This document shows, in pieces, positions 50,830 through 59,844 of a stretch of DNA of 64,000 nucleotides. The stretch is from Conexibacter sp. CPCC 205762 (GTDB taxonomy: Bacteria; Actinomycetota; Thermoleophilia; Solirubrobacterales; Solirubrobacteraceae). The position numbers and the translations under genes are program-made. Each line of letters starts with the position of its first letter. The stretch's first letter is position 1. Where the stretch lies: positions 1 to 64,000 of the forward strand of contig NZ_JAUTDN010000007.1 of NCBI RefSeq assembly GCF_030646155.1. The letters are read 5' to 3'. The notes beneath the pieces were generated by a model, which was not told where the DNA came from, did no database searches, and saw only the letters and a list, made by a program, of their open reading frames with translations.

Positions 50830-53031
50830 ATGCGCCGCCGTCACGTCGTCATGCTGCTGGTCGCTTTGGCAGGCGTGCTGGCGTTCGTCGCGCTGCCGGC
50901 CGTCTACGTCCGCACCCAGGTGCTCGACCGCAACCAGCTCGCCGACCGCGTCGGCGCGGCGGTGACGTCGGAGCAGGTCCGCGCCGTCGCGGCGGCGCGG
51001 ATCGTCGACGAGGCGGTCGACTCCGGCGCCGACGAGCTGCTGACCGCCCGCCCGCTGGCGGTCGCCGGCGTGCAGGCGCTGCTCGGCACCGCGGTCGTGC
51101 GCAACCTCGCGCGCGGCATCTCCAACGACGCCTACGACCTGCTGGTCACGGGCGAGAGCGGCACCTACGTGCTCGACCTCGGCCGCTCGACCGCGTTCGT
51201 GCTCGAAGGGCTGAGGTCGGTCTCGCCGAGACTGGCCGACTCGCTGCCGGAGGGCTTCGACCCCGAGATCCTGCGGATCGACTCCAACGACCCAGCGCTC
51301 GTCTCCGTCCGTCGCATCGCCGACCTCGGCGGCTGGCTGGCGATCGTCGCGCCGCTCGGGGCGCTCGCCGCCGCGCTCGGCGCGCTGCTGCTCGGCCGCG
51401 AGGATCGCCGCCGCGTGCTGCTCCAGCTCGGCTGCAGCTTCGCGCTCGCCGGCGCGCTGCTGCTGTTCCTGATGACGATCGCGCGCGGTGCCGCGGTGCC
51501 TGGCCTCGAAGCCGGCGCCGACGTCTCGGCCGCCGCCGGCGCGCTCTGGGACGCGATCCTCGGCGACCTCGCGATCTGGTCGCAGACGCTGCTGCTCGTC
51601 GGTCTCGTCACCGCCGCGGTCGCCGCCACGAGGCGCCAGCAGCAGGGCGTCGCCGGCCGCCTGCTCAGCACCGTCCAGCGGGTCCGCCAGGCGACGACGC
51701 CGAAGGTCCGCGTCGTGCGGGCGCTGGCGCTGCTGGCGGCCGCCGCGCTGGTCGCGTGGGAGCCGGCGCTGGCGCTGCGGATGGTCGCGATCGCGCTCGC
51801 CGTCTACGCGATCTCGGAGCTGACCGCGGTGCTGGACCAGACGAGCGACAGACGCGCCGCCAAGCGCGCCCAGGCCGGTGCCGGCGGGGCCGCCAGAGCC
51901 GGCGGGCTGCGCGTGCGGCCGCGCGTCCCGTCGCCGCGAGTCGTCGTCCCGATCCTCGCGATCGCCTGCGCGGTCGGCTTCGCCGGCTTCCTGACCGACG
52001 ACGCGCCGCAGCCGCCGGCCGCCGCCGCGGTCCCCGCCGACGGCTGCAACGGGTCACGCGCCTACTGCGACCTGCGGCTCGACCAGTACGCCTTCGCGAC
52101 GACCCACAACTCGTTCAGCGCGGCGCAGGATCCGGGCTGGCTGATCCCCAACCAGCGCTTCGGCATCGCCAGACAGCTCGAGGACGGCATCCACGGCTTC
52201 ATGCTCGACGTCCACATCGGCGTGCGCACGAACAAGCTCGTCCGCACCGACCTGCAGGCCGAGGGCAGCGACCGCAACAAGGTCGGCAAGGTGCTCGGTC
52301 GCGAGAACCTCGCGACCGCGGAGCGGCTCGGCGGCCGGATCGGCGCCGGCGAGCTGCGCGGCCGGCGCGAGCTGTTCCTCTGCCACACGCTCTGCGAGCT
52401 GGGCGCGGTCTCGGCGCTGGACCAGCTGAGAGCGTACCGGCGCTGGCTGACCACCCACCGCGACCAGGTGCTGCTGTTCATCGTCGAGCCGTACGCGCCG
52501 CCGGCCCAGATCGCGCGGCTGTTCCGCGACGCCGGGCTGCTCGACGAGGTCGTCACGCTCGATCGCACCGCGCCGCTGCCGACGCTCGGCGACCTCGTCC
52601 GCACCGACCGCCGCCTGATCGTCTTCAGCGAGGGCGAGTCCGGCGCGCCGCCGTGGTACATGCCGGCGTGGTCGTTCATCCAGGACACGCCGCTCGGCGC
52701 CGAGAAGCCGTCCGAGTTCTCCTGCAGACGCTCGCGCGGCGACGCCGACAGCCCGCTGCTGCTGATCAACCACTGGGTCGACACGTTTCCGCCCAACCCG
52801 CGCAAGAACCGCGAGATCGGCGGCGCCTTCCTGACGAGACGGATCGAGCGCTGCGAGCGCGAGCGCGGCATGATGGCCAACCTCATAGGCGTCGACTTCT
52901 ACGACCGCTCCGGCGTCGTGGCGGCGGCCAGGACGCTCAACGAGCAGTCGGTCAGAGCGAACGAGCGGATCGACGAGCAGGCCGGCGTCGGCGACGACAG
53001 CGGCGGCGCCGCGGTCGACGGCACGCAATAG
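50830..53031 (+). CDS. Membrane protein with a C-terminal PI-PLC-like (X-domain) catalytic module
   Basis: 733 residues. TM1 at 7-27, an extracytoplasmic helical domain (30-165), then several membrane segments between about 175 and 400. The C-terminal 320 residues form a PLC-like phosphodiesterase barrel: FATTHNSFSAAQ near 423 (first catalytic His), LEDGIHGFMLDVHIG near 452, ELFLCHTLCELG near 514 (second His), VLLFIVEPYAPP near 547 and LLLINHWVDTFPPNP near 640. The catalytic part should lie outside the membrane. Fusion with a polytopic region is unusual for this enzyme type. Substrate unknown. Confidence 0.85.
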   Translation: MRRRHVVMLLVALAGVLAFVALPAVYVRTQVLDRNQLADRVGAAVTSEQVRAVAAARIVDEAVDSGADELLTARPLAVAGVQALLGTAVVRNLARGISNDAYDLLVTGESGTYVLDLGRSTAFVLEGLRSVSPRLADSLPEGFDPEILRIDSNDPALVSVRRIADLGGWLAIVAPLGALAAALGALLLGREDRRRVLLQLGCSFALAGALLLFLMTIARGAAVPGLEAGADVSAAAGALWDAILGDLAIWSQTLLLVGLVTAAVAATRRQQQGVAGRLLSTVQRVRQATTPKVRVVRALALLAAAALVAWEPALALRMVAIALAVYAISELTAVLDQTSDRRAAKRAQAGAGGAARAGGLRVRPRVPSPRVVVPILAIACAVGFAGFLTDDAPQPPAAAAVPADGCNGSRAYCDLRLDQYAFATTHNSFSAAQDPGWLIPNQRFGIARQLEDGIHGFMLDVHIGVRTNKLVRTDLQAEGSDRNKVGKVLGRENLATAERLGGRIGAGELRGRRELFLCHTLCELGAVSALDQLRAYRRWLTTHRDQVLLFIVEPYAPPAQIARLFRDAGLLDEVVTLDRTAPLPTLGDLVRTDRRLIVFSEGESGAPPWYMPAWSFIQDTPLGAEKPSEFSCRRSRGDADSPLLLINHWVDTFPPNPRKNREIGGAFLTRRIERCERERGMMANLIGVDFYDRSGVVAAARTLNEQSVRANERIDEQAGVGDDSGGAAVDGTQ

Positions 53032-53049
53032 TCCGCTTCGCGGTGGGAG

Positions 53050-53069
53050 ATCCGTCATCGTTGACGGAT
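53050..53069 (+). promoter_or_regulatory. Hairpin spanning the start codon of the hydrolase gene
   Basis: ATCCGTCA (53050-53057), loop TCGT, TGACGGAT (53062-53069): a perfect 8-bp stem whose right arm contains the first two bases of ATG 53068. An in-frame TGA at 53062 rules out an earlier start. It may be a terminator of the preceding gene or hold back translation of the next. Confidence 0.55.
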
Positions 53070-54048
53070 GCGCCTTCCCCGCCCACGGACCAGACGCCTG
53101 CGGATCGTCGTCGCGGTCGCGCTCGGCCTGCTGCTGACGCTGCTGGTCGTCAACTGGACGTGGGGCCGGCTGCCGGCCGAGCCGGCGCGCAGCGGCACGA
53201 CCGCGCGCGTCGGTGAGGTCGACCTGCGCTGGATCGAGCACGACCCGCCGGCGGCCGGCGCGCCCGCCGTCCTGCTGCTGCACGGCCTGCCGGGAACGGC
53301 TGAGGACCTCGAACAGGTCGCCAAGCTGCTGCCGGCATACCGCACGATCGCGGTCGACCGGCCCGGCTACGGCTTCTCCAGCGGCGGGCACCACGACGTC
53401 GACGCACAGCTCGACACGCTGACCGCGCTGCTCGACCGCGAGCGGATCGACCAGGCGATCGTCGTCGGCCACTCCTACGGCGGCACGCTCGCGCTTGCGC
53501 TGGCCGAGCGCGCGCCGGAGCGCGTCAGGGCGCTCGTGCTGGTCGACGCCGCCGCGGCCGGTGACAGCACGGCCGCTGCTGATCGCGCTCAGGCGCGGTT
53601 CGTGCAGGCGCTGTCGCTGCCGCTCGTGCAGCCGCTCTCCGACCTCGTCTTCGGCAGCGCGGTGCGCAAGCTGTCGGCCCAGCAGGGCGCCCGCAACGCG
53701 TTCGCGCCCGACCCGGTCGACCCCGCCTACGAGCATCGCCTGCTGAGCGAGACGATGCGCCACGAGGACCTCGACGCCTACGCCGGCGAGCTGCTGAAGC
53801 TGGACGACACGATCGACGTCGTCGACGCCGGCCTCGCCCGGGTCAACGCGCCGGCGGTCGTGATCCAGGCCCGCGACGACGGGCTCGTCGCGCCCGCGGT
53901 CGGGGCGCGGCTGGCGCGCGGGCTGCCGCGGGCGCGGCTCGTGACGGTGCCCGGCGGCCACATGGTCCCGCTCGTCCACCCCGCCGTGGTGGCCGAGGCA
54001 GTGCGTGCCTGCGCCGCCGGTTGTGGTACCAATAAAAGCGCTCGATGA
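53068..54048 (+). CDS. Membrane-anchored alpha/beta hydrolase (Ser type)
   Basis: 326 residues. A basic N-terminus and one membrane segment (IVVAVALGLLLTLLVVNW, 13-30), then an extracytoplasmic alpha/beta hydrolase: LLLHGLPGTAEDLEQV near 72, RPGYGFSSGG near 100, nucleophile elbow VVGHSYGGTLAL near 133, Asp in QARDDGLVAP near 272 and His in VPGGHMVPLVHP near 297. Full triad, so an active esterase or lipase-like enzyme. Located 36 bases after the PLC-like gene. Confidence 0.9.
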   Translation: MRLPRPRTRRLRIVVAVALGLLLTLLVVNWTWGRLPAEPARSGTTARVGEVDLRWIEHDPPAAGAPAVLLLHGLPGTAEDLEQVAKLLPAYRTIAVDRPGYGFSSGGHHDVDAQLDTLTALLDRERIDQAIVVGHSYGGTLALALAERAPERVRALVLVDAAAAGDSTAAADRAQARFVQALSLPLVQPLSDLVFGSAVRKLSAQQGARNAFAPDPVDPAYEHRLLSETMRHEDLDAYAGELLKLDDTIDVVDAGLARVNAPAVVIQARDDGLVAPAVGARLARGLPRARLVTVPGGHMVPLVHPAVVAEAVRACAAGCGTNKSAR

Positions 54049-54124
54049 GCGACGCCGCCCTAGACGAACCTCCCGGTAGCAGTCCCAAGCGCATCCGTTC
54101 CCGACGGTCTCGGACGGGTGCGCG

Positions 54125-55474
54125 ATGATCGAGCTGCTGCTTCTGCTTGCAGCGATAGCCCTCGTGGTGATCTGCGGCGTCTTCGTCGCGGCCGAGTTCG
54201 CGTTCGTGACGATCGACCGGGCGACCGTCGACCGCGCCGCCGAATCCGGTGACGCAAGATCCAGAGGCGTCCAGCAGGCGCTCAAGACCCTTTCGACGCA
54301 GCTGTCGGGCGCTCAGCTCGGCATCACCGTCACCAACCTGCTGATCGGCTACCTGTCCGAGCCGGCGATCGCGGAGCTGATCAAGGGCCCGCTGGAGACC
54401 GCCGGCGTCCCGCACGGCGGCGTCCACGGCGTCGCGATCGCGATCGCGCTCGTGCTCTCGACCGTCTTCACGATGGTGCTCGGCGAGCTGGTGCCGAAGA
54501 ACCTCGCGATCGCCAGGCCGCTCGCGACCGCGCGTGCGGTGCAGGGCTTCATGCGCGCCTTCACGCTCGTCAACCACGGTCTCATCAACTGGTTCAACGG
54601 CGTCGCCAACGCGATCCTGCACCGGCTCGGGATCGAGCCGCAGGAGGAGCTGGCGTCGGCCCGCTCGGCCGAGGAGCTGACCTCGCTCGTGCGCCGCTCG
54701 GCCGAGCAGGGGACGCTGGAGCTGGAGACCGCGACGCTGTTGCAGCGCTCGCTGACCTTCGGCGACCGCCGCGCCGACGACGTGATGACGCCGCGCGTGC
54801 GGATGCGCACGCTGGAGGCCGACGAGCCGGTCATCAAGGTGATCGAGGCGGCGCGCGAGAGCGGCTTCAGCCGCTTCCCCGTCGTCGGCGAGTCGCACGA
54901 CGAGGTCGTCGGCATCGTCCACGTCAAGCACGCGGTCGGCGTCGACCACGAACGGCGCGGCGAGGTCCCGATCAGCGAGGTGATGGCGAGACCGGTGATG
55001 GTCCCCTCCTCGATCGAGCTCGACCCGCTGCTCGCGATCCTGCGCGAGGGCGGTCTCCAGATCGCCGTCGTGGTCGACGAGTTCGGCGGCGTCGACGGGC
55101 TCGTGACGCTCGAGGACGTCGTCGAGGAGATCGTCGGCGAGGTCGTCGACGAGCACGATCGCCGCGACATGAGCGCGCGCAGACGGCCCGACGGCAGCTG
55201 GATCCTCTCCGGCCTGCTGCGGCCCGACGAGGCCGCGCGCGCGACCGGCATCCTGTTCCCGGAGGACGAGGAGTACGAGACGCTCGGCGGCCTGATCCAG
55301 GACGAGCTGAACCGTCTTCCGAGAGCGAACGACGAGGTGATCCTCGAGACGAGAGACCTCGACGGCCACCGCTGCGCGGTGACGCTGACGGTCGTGCGGC
55401 TCGACGGCATGCGCGTCGATCGCGTCCTGTTCGAGTCCGAGCGGATCCACAGCGAAGAGGACGAGGACGACTGA
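54125..55474 (+). CDS. CNNM/HlyC-CorC family transporter-like protein (full length)
   Basis: 449 residues. DUF21/CNNM membrane domain (VAAEFAFVTIDRATVDRAAE near 20; SGAQLGITVTNLLIGYLSEPAI near 59; LGELVPKNLAIARP near 118), two CBS domains about 215-340 (MTPRVRMRTLEADEPV; VVDEFGGVDGLVTLEDVVEEIVGE) and a C-terminal CorC_HlyC domain 355-445. CNNM proteins export or sense Mg2+. The stop and the next start overlap (TGATG), so the two CNNM proteins are made together. Confidence 0.93.
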   Translation: MIELLLLLAAIALVVICGVFVAAEFAFVTIDRATVDRAAESGDARSRGVQQALKTLSTQLSGAQLGITVTNLLIGYLSEPAIAELIKGPLETAGVPHGGVHGVAIAIALVLSTVFTMVLGELVPKNLAIARPLATARAVQGFMRAFTLVNHGLINWFNGVANAILHRLGIEPQEELASARSAEELTSLVRRSAEQGTLELETATLLQRSLTFGDRRADDVMTPRVRMRTLEADEPVIKVIEAARESGFSRFPVVGESHDEVVGIVHVKHAVGVDHERRGEVPISEVMARPVMVPSSIELDPLLAILREGGLQIAVVVDEFGGVDGLVTLEDVVEEIVGEVVDEHDRRDMSARRRPDGSWILSGLLRPDEAARATGILFPEDEEYETLGGLIQDELNRLPRANDEVILETRDLDGHRCAVTLTVVRLDGMRVDRVLFESERIHSEEDEDD

Positions 55475-56517
55475 TGGGCGGCGACCTGATCGCGATCGGC
55501 CTGACGGTCCTGCTGCTGGCGCTCAACGCCTTCTTCGTCGGCGCCGAGTTCGCGCTGATCTCGGCCCGCCGCAGCTCGATCGAGCCGCGCGCCGAGGAGG
55601 GCGGGCGGATGGCGAGAATCACGCTCTACGCGATGGAGCGGGTCTCGCTGATGATGGCCGGCGCGCAGCTCGGCATCACGATCTGCACGCTCGGCCTCGG
55701 TGTCCTCGGCGAGCCGGCGATCGCGCACCTGCTGGAGGACCCGTTCCACTCGATCGGGATCCCCGAGGCGCTGATCCACCCGATCGCGTTCGCGATCGCG
55801 CTCGGCCTGATCGGCTTCCTGCACGTCGTGCTCGGCGAGATGGTGCCGAAGAACATCGCGCTCGCCGGGCCCGACCGCGCCGCGCTCGTGCTGGCGCCGC
55901 CGATGGTGCTGATCGTGAGAGTGCTGCACCCGGCGATCGCGCTGCTGAACTGGATCGCCAACACGGTCCTGCGGCTCGGCGGCATCAGAGCCAAGGACGA
56001 GGTGACGAGCGCCTTCACGCGCGACGAGGTCGCCGGCCTGGTCGAGGAGTCGCGCCGCGAGGGCCTGCTCGACCCGTCGGAGGGCCACGTGCTGGTCGAG
56101 GCGCTGAAGTTCGCCGAGCGCGACGCCAGCTCGGTGCTGCTGCCGCTCGACACGCTCGTCTCCGTCGTCAACACGATCACGCCCGCCGAGCTGGAGCAGA
56201 TCGCCGCCAGAACGAGCTTCTCGCGCTTCCCGGTGCGCGACGCCGACGACGACTTCATCGGCTACCTCCACCTGAAGGACGCGCTCGAGCTGAGAGAGCG
56301 CCACCGCACGCGGCCGATCGCGCAGCGCTGGATCCGCCCGCTGCCGCCGGTCCAGCTGTCCGACAGGCTGCGCGCCGTGCTCGCGACGATGCAGCGCTCC
56401 GGCGCCCACCTCGCGCAGGTGCTCGACGGCGACGGCAGAACGGTCGGCGTCGTCGCGCTCGAGGACGTGCTCGAAGAGCTGGTCGGCGAGATCCGCGACG
56501 AGGCCGCGGCCGCCTAG
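55474..56517 (+). CDS. CNNM/HlyC family protein lacking the CorC domain
   Basis: 347 residues. DUF21 domain (VGAEFALISARRSSIEPRA near 23; MAGAQLGITICTLGLGVLGEPAIAHL near 60; LGEMVPKNIALAGP near 121) and a CBS pair about 220-345 ending in GVVALEDVLEELVGEIRDEA. It stops where the CorC_HlyC domain of its neighbour would begin, a shortened form commonly paired with a full-length protein in actinobacteria. Overlapping start suggests a heteromer. It converges on nhaA with a four-base overlap of the two genes' ends. Confidence 0.93.
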   Translation: MGGDLIAIGLTVLLLALNAFFVGAEFALISARRSSIEPRAEEGGRMARITLYAMERVSLMMAGAQLGITICTLGLGVLGEPAIAHLLEDPFHSIGIPEALIHPIAFAIALGLIGFLHVVLGEMVPKNIALAGPDRAALVLAPPMVLIVRVLHPAIALLNWIANTVLRLGGIRAKDEVTSAFTRDEVAGLVEESRREGLLDPSEGHVLVEALKFAERDASSVLLPLDTLVSVVNTITPAELEQIAARTSFSRFPVRDADDDFIGYLHLKDALELRERHRTRPIAQRWIRPLPPVQLSDRLRAVLATMQRSGAHLAQVLDGDGRTVGVVALEDVLEELVGEIRDEAAAA

Positions 56518-57695
56518 CCCTCGGCGGCGCCGCCGCGGCGCCGCGCGAGCAGCAGCAGCGTGCCGAGCGTGCCGGCCGCGATCGAGGCGATGAAGATGCC
56601 GACCTTGGCGGCATCGGTCAACGCCGGGTCGTCGAAGGCGAGGTCGGCGACGAACAGCGCGACGGTGAAGCCGATCCCGCCGAGCGCGCCGACGCCGACG
56701 ACCTGGCCGCGCGCCATCCCCGCCGGCAGCCGCCCGGCGCGCAGCTTCAGCGCGACGAGCGTCGCGGCCGAGATCCCCGCCAGCTTCCCGACGACGAGGC
56801 CGCCTGCGACCGCCCACGTGACCGGCTCGCTCAGCGCCTCGCCCAGCACGCCGTCGCGGAAGTCGACGCCGGCGTTGGCGAGCGCGAACAGCGGCACGAT
56901 CACGTAGGCGCTCAACGGGTGGATGCGGTGCTCGATCGCGCTGTGGACGTCGCGGCCGCGGAAGGGGCGCGCCGGCATCAGCAGGCCGAGCAGGACGCCG
57001 GCGATCGTCGCGTGGACGCCCGATTCGTAGACCGCGACCCACAGCAGTGCGGCCGGCAGCACGTACGCGAGCGGCCGGGCGACGCCGAGCCGCTGCAGCA
57101 GGACGACGACGGCGACCGCCGCGATCGCGACCGCGAACCAGCCGGCCGACAGCCCGGCGCTGTAGACGACCGCGATGATCGCGATCGCGATCAGGTCGTC
57201 GACGATCGCGATCGACAGCAGGAACAGCCGCACGCCGGCGGCGACGCGCGCGCCCAGCAGCGCCAGCACGCCGACCGCGAAGGCGATGTCGGTCGCGGCC
57301 GGGATCGCCCAGCCGCGCGCCGCGTCGCCGTCGCTGCCGCTGACGACGAGCAGGTAGATCAGCGCCGGCAGCAGCACCCCGCCGGCCGCCGCGACCGCCG
57401 GCAGCGCGGCGGTGCGCGGGTCGCGCAGCTCGCCGGTCACCAGCTCGCGCTTGATCTCCATCCCGACGACGAAGAAGAAGACCGCCATCAGCAGGTCGTT
57501 GACCCAGCCGTGCAGGTCGAGGTCGATCCCCGCCACCGCGACGTGCGTGTGCCAGAGGTCGAAGTAGGCGTCGCTCCAGGGGCTGTTCGCCCACGCGACC
57601 GCGACGACCGCCGCGATCAGCAGCAGCAGGCCGCCGAGCACCTCGTCGTCGAGGAAGTCGGTCAGCGGGTCGACGACCTTCGCGCGCAGTCCCAT
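56514..57695 (-). CDS. nhaA: Na+/H+ antiporter NhaA
   Basis: 393 residues, about twelve membrane segments. Family signatures: AVFFFVVGMEIKRELVTGELRDPRTAALP near 70, ATDIAFAVGVLALLG near 132 and the ion-binding Asp pair in LLSIAIVDDLIAIAII near 160. It expels Na+ or Li+ in exchange for protons. ATG 57695 gives the usual start. Lies downstream of chrA on the same strand with a 27-base gap. Confidence 0.96.
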   Translation of the reverse strand: MGLRAKVVDPLTDFLDDEVLGGLLLLIAAVVAVAWANSPWSDAYFDLWHTHVAVAGIDLDLHGWVNDLLMAVFFFVVGMEIKRELVTGELRDPRTAALPAVAAAGGVLLPALIYLLVVSGSDGDAARGWAIPAATDIAFAVGVLALLGARVAAGVRLFLLSIAIVDDLIAIAIIAVVYSAGLSAGWFAVAIAAVAVVVLLQRLGVARPLAYVLPAALLWVAVYESGVHATIAGVLLGLLMPARPFRGRDVHSAIEHRIHPLSAYVIVPLFALANAGVDFRDGVLGEALSEPVTWAVAGGLVVGKLAGISAATLVALKLRAGRLPAGMARGQVVGVGALGGIGFTVALFVADLAFDDPALTDAAKVGIFIASIAAGTLGTLLLLARRRGGAAEG

Positions 57696-57722
57696 CGACT
57701 GGAGCCTATGGGGCGCTCGCCG

Positions 57723-58892
57723 TCACGACGGCAGCGGGCCGCCGGCGAGCGCGAGCAGCGCGCCGAGCGCGCCGGCGGTCAGCAGCGTCAGCACGACGCC
57801 GCGTCTGAGCACGAGCAGCAGCACGACGCCGGCCGCCAGCAGCGCGATCTGCCACCACTCGCTCAGCCCGGCCGCGAGCGGGATCGCGGAGCCGAGGATC
57901 GCGCCGATCGCGGCCGGGCCGGCGCCGTCGAGGAAGGCGCGCGCCGACGGCAGCGTCCGCAGCCGCTCGAAGCGGGCGCCGCCGAGCAGCACGAAGCTGA
58001 ACGACGGCAGGAAGGCGACCAGCGACGCCAGCAGCGCGCCGCCGAGCCCGTGCGCGGCGTAGCCGACGACGGCGACGGTGTGCGTGACCGGGCCGGGCGT
58101 CGCCTGACCGAGCGCGACCGCGTTGAGGAACTCGGCGTCGGTCATCCAGTGGTGACGATCGACCGCGTCGCCCTGCATCAGCGGGATCGTCACGAAGCCG
58201 CCGCCGTACGACAGCGCGCCGACCTTGAACGCCATCCAGCAGAGCGCCAGCAGCCCGCCGCTCGCCGCGACCGCGGCGGCCGCCAGCAGCAGCGGCGGCC
58301 AGGCGTGGAGGCGGAGGTCGCGGGGGGAGGAAGCGCGCCCGCCGCGCTGCCAGCCCAGCTCGACGCCGCCGCAGGCGAGCAGCACGACGATCAGCCACGG
58401 GCCCAGCAACGCCGCCGCCGCACCGCCCGCGACCAGGTAGCCGATCCAGCGGGCGCGCGCCGGCGTCCGCTCCCAGCTGCTCGGCAGCAGCCCGATCCCC
58501 GCGTGCAGCGCGATCGCCGCGACGACCGCGCCCGCGCCCGCGCCGACCCCGCGCACCCAGGCCGGCGGGTCGCCGAGGAAGAGCGCGGCGAGCGCGAGGA
58601 TCACCAGCAGCCCGGGGAGGATGAAGGCGGCGCCGCCGGCGAGCGCGCCGGGCAGGCCGCGAACCCGCCAGGCGCACCAGATCGCCAACTGCGTCGAGCC
58701 CGGACCCGGCAGCACGTTCGTCGCCGCGAGGCCGTGCTCGAAGTCGTCGCCGCCGATCCACGCGCGTCTGTCGACGACCAGCTCGCGCAGCATCGCGACG
58801 TGGGCCGGGGGGCCGCCGAAGCCGAGGCAGCCGATCCGTCCGAAGTCGCGCAGCAGCGTCGCCAGCGAAGGTGGCGTGTCCCCGATCCGCAC
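57723..58892 (-). CDS. chrA: Chromate transporter ChrA (two CHR domains)
   Basis: 389 residues, long-chain form with two CHR modules. First module: LRDFGRIGCLGFGGPPAHVAMLRELVVDRRAWI near 15-47 and NVLPGPGSTQLAIWCAWRVRGLPGAL near 58; second: KVGALSYGGGFVTIPLMQGDAV near 225 and ATPGPVTHTVAVVGY near 267. Exports chromate (or acts on sulfate-like anions). It is divergent from uppP with 51 bases between. Confidence 0.93.
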   Translation of the reverse strand: MRIGDTPPSLATLLRDFGRIGCLGFGGPPAHVAMLRELVVDRRAWIGGDDFEHGLAATNVLPGPGSTQLAIWCAWRVRGLPGALAGGAAFILPGLLVILALAALFLGDPPAWVRGVGAGAGAVVAAIALHAGIGLLPSSWERTPARARWIGYLVAGGAAAALLGPWLIVVLLACGGVELGWQRGGRASSPRDLRLHAWPPLLLAAAAVAASGGLLALCWMAFKVGALSYGGGFVTIPLMQGDAVDRHHWMTDAEFLNAVALGQATPGPVTHTVAVVGYAAHGLGGALLASLVAFLPSFSFVLLGGARFERLRTLPSARAFLDGAGPAAIGAILGSAIPLAAGLSEWWQIALLAAGVVLLLVLRRGVVLTLLTAGALGALLALAGGPLPS

Positions 58893-58943
58893 GGTGCGGC
58901 GGACGATAGTCGAGCGGCCTTCTCAGGTAGCCTCCGGGGCCGC

Positions 58944-59780
58944 ATGGATCTGTGGCACGCGATCGTCCTCGGCGCCGTCGAGGGCGTCACCGAGTTCCTG
59001 CCGATCTCGAGCACGGGCCACCTGACGATCCTCGAGTCGGCCTTCGGCTACAGAATCGACGACCCGGACATCACCGCCTTCACGGCGATCATCCAGGTCG
59101 GCGCGGTGTTCGCGACGCTGCTCTACCTGCGCAACGACATCATCCGCATCCTGCGGGCCTTCTTCGGCGGGCTGCGCTCGCCCGAGCAGCGCGCGACGCT
59201 CGACTTCCGCTTCGCGATCGCGGTGCTGATCGGCTCGATCCCGATCGGCATCGTCGGCCTGCTGTTCAAGGACCAGATCGAGACGACGTTGCGCAGCCTC
59301 TGGTTCGTCGGCTCGGCGCTGATCCTCTGGAGCTTCGTGATGTTCTGGGCGGACCTCAACGCCAGACAGGATCGCGGCGAGAGAGACGTCACCCGCAAGG
59401 ACACGCTGCTGATCGGTCTCGCGCAGTGCCTCGCGCTGATCCCGGGCGTCTCGCGCTCGGGCGCGACGATGTCGGCCGGCCTGCTGCGCGGGCTCGACCG
59501 CGTCACCGTCACCCGCCTGTCGTTCTTCCTCTCGATCCCCGCGCTGACCGCCGCCGGTGTGCTGCAGTCGGTGACCGAGTACGACAACATCGCCAACGGG
59601 GTCGGCTGGGGGCCGACGATCGCGGCGACCGTCGTCAGCTTCGTGGTCGCCTGGTTCGCGATCTCGTGGCTGCTGCGCTACATCGCCGGTCACAGCTACG
59701 CGATCTTCATCGTCTACCGCGTCGCGCTCGGCCTGATCGTGCTGCTGCTGGCCGCGACCGGCGTCCTGAGCGCGACCTGA
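58944..59780 (+). CDS. uppP: Undecaprenyl-diphosphatase UppP (BacA)
   Basis: 278 residues. Catalytic motifs VEGVTEFLPISSTGHL near 12-28 and LIPGVSRSGATMSAGLLRGL near 165-185; eight membrane segments. It recycles C55-PP to C55-P for peptidoglycan synthesis at the membrane and confers bacitracin tolerance. ATG 58944 gives the canonical MDLWHAIVLGAVEGVTEF start; the open frame running far upstream is antisense shadow of chrA and nhaA. Confidence 0.97.
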   Translation: MDLWHAIVLGAVEGVTEFLPISSTGHLTILESAFGYRIDDPDITAFTAIIQVGAVFATLLYLRNDIIRILRAFFGGLRSPEQRATLDFRFAIAVLIGSIPIGIVGLLFKDQIETTLRSLWFVGSALILWSFVMFWADLNARQDRGERDVTRKDTLLIGLAQCLALIPGVSRSGATMSAGLLRGLDRVTVTRLSFFLSIPALTAAGVLQSVTEYDNIANGVGWGPTIAATVVSFVVAWFAISWLLRYIAGHSYAIFIVYRVALGLIVLLLAATGVLSAT

Positions 59781-59844
59781 TCCTGTCCGAAAAGGTGGGG
59801 TGCGCGTCATTGCTGCCAGCGGGCGGCGGCGCGATGATGGGACG

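Noticed and set aside
55474..56517. Second CNNM gene considered a truncated pseudogene for lack of a CorC domain
   Set aside because: The CBS pair is complete, the gene is translationally coupled to its neighbour, and short forms paired with full-length ones are common in actinobacteria.
54349..57594. A 1081-codon minus-strand frame over the CNNM genes and nhaA
   Set aside because: Antisense or out-of-frame to three well-supported genes; no domain in its translation.
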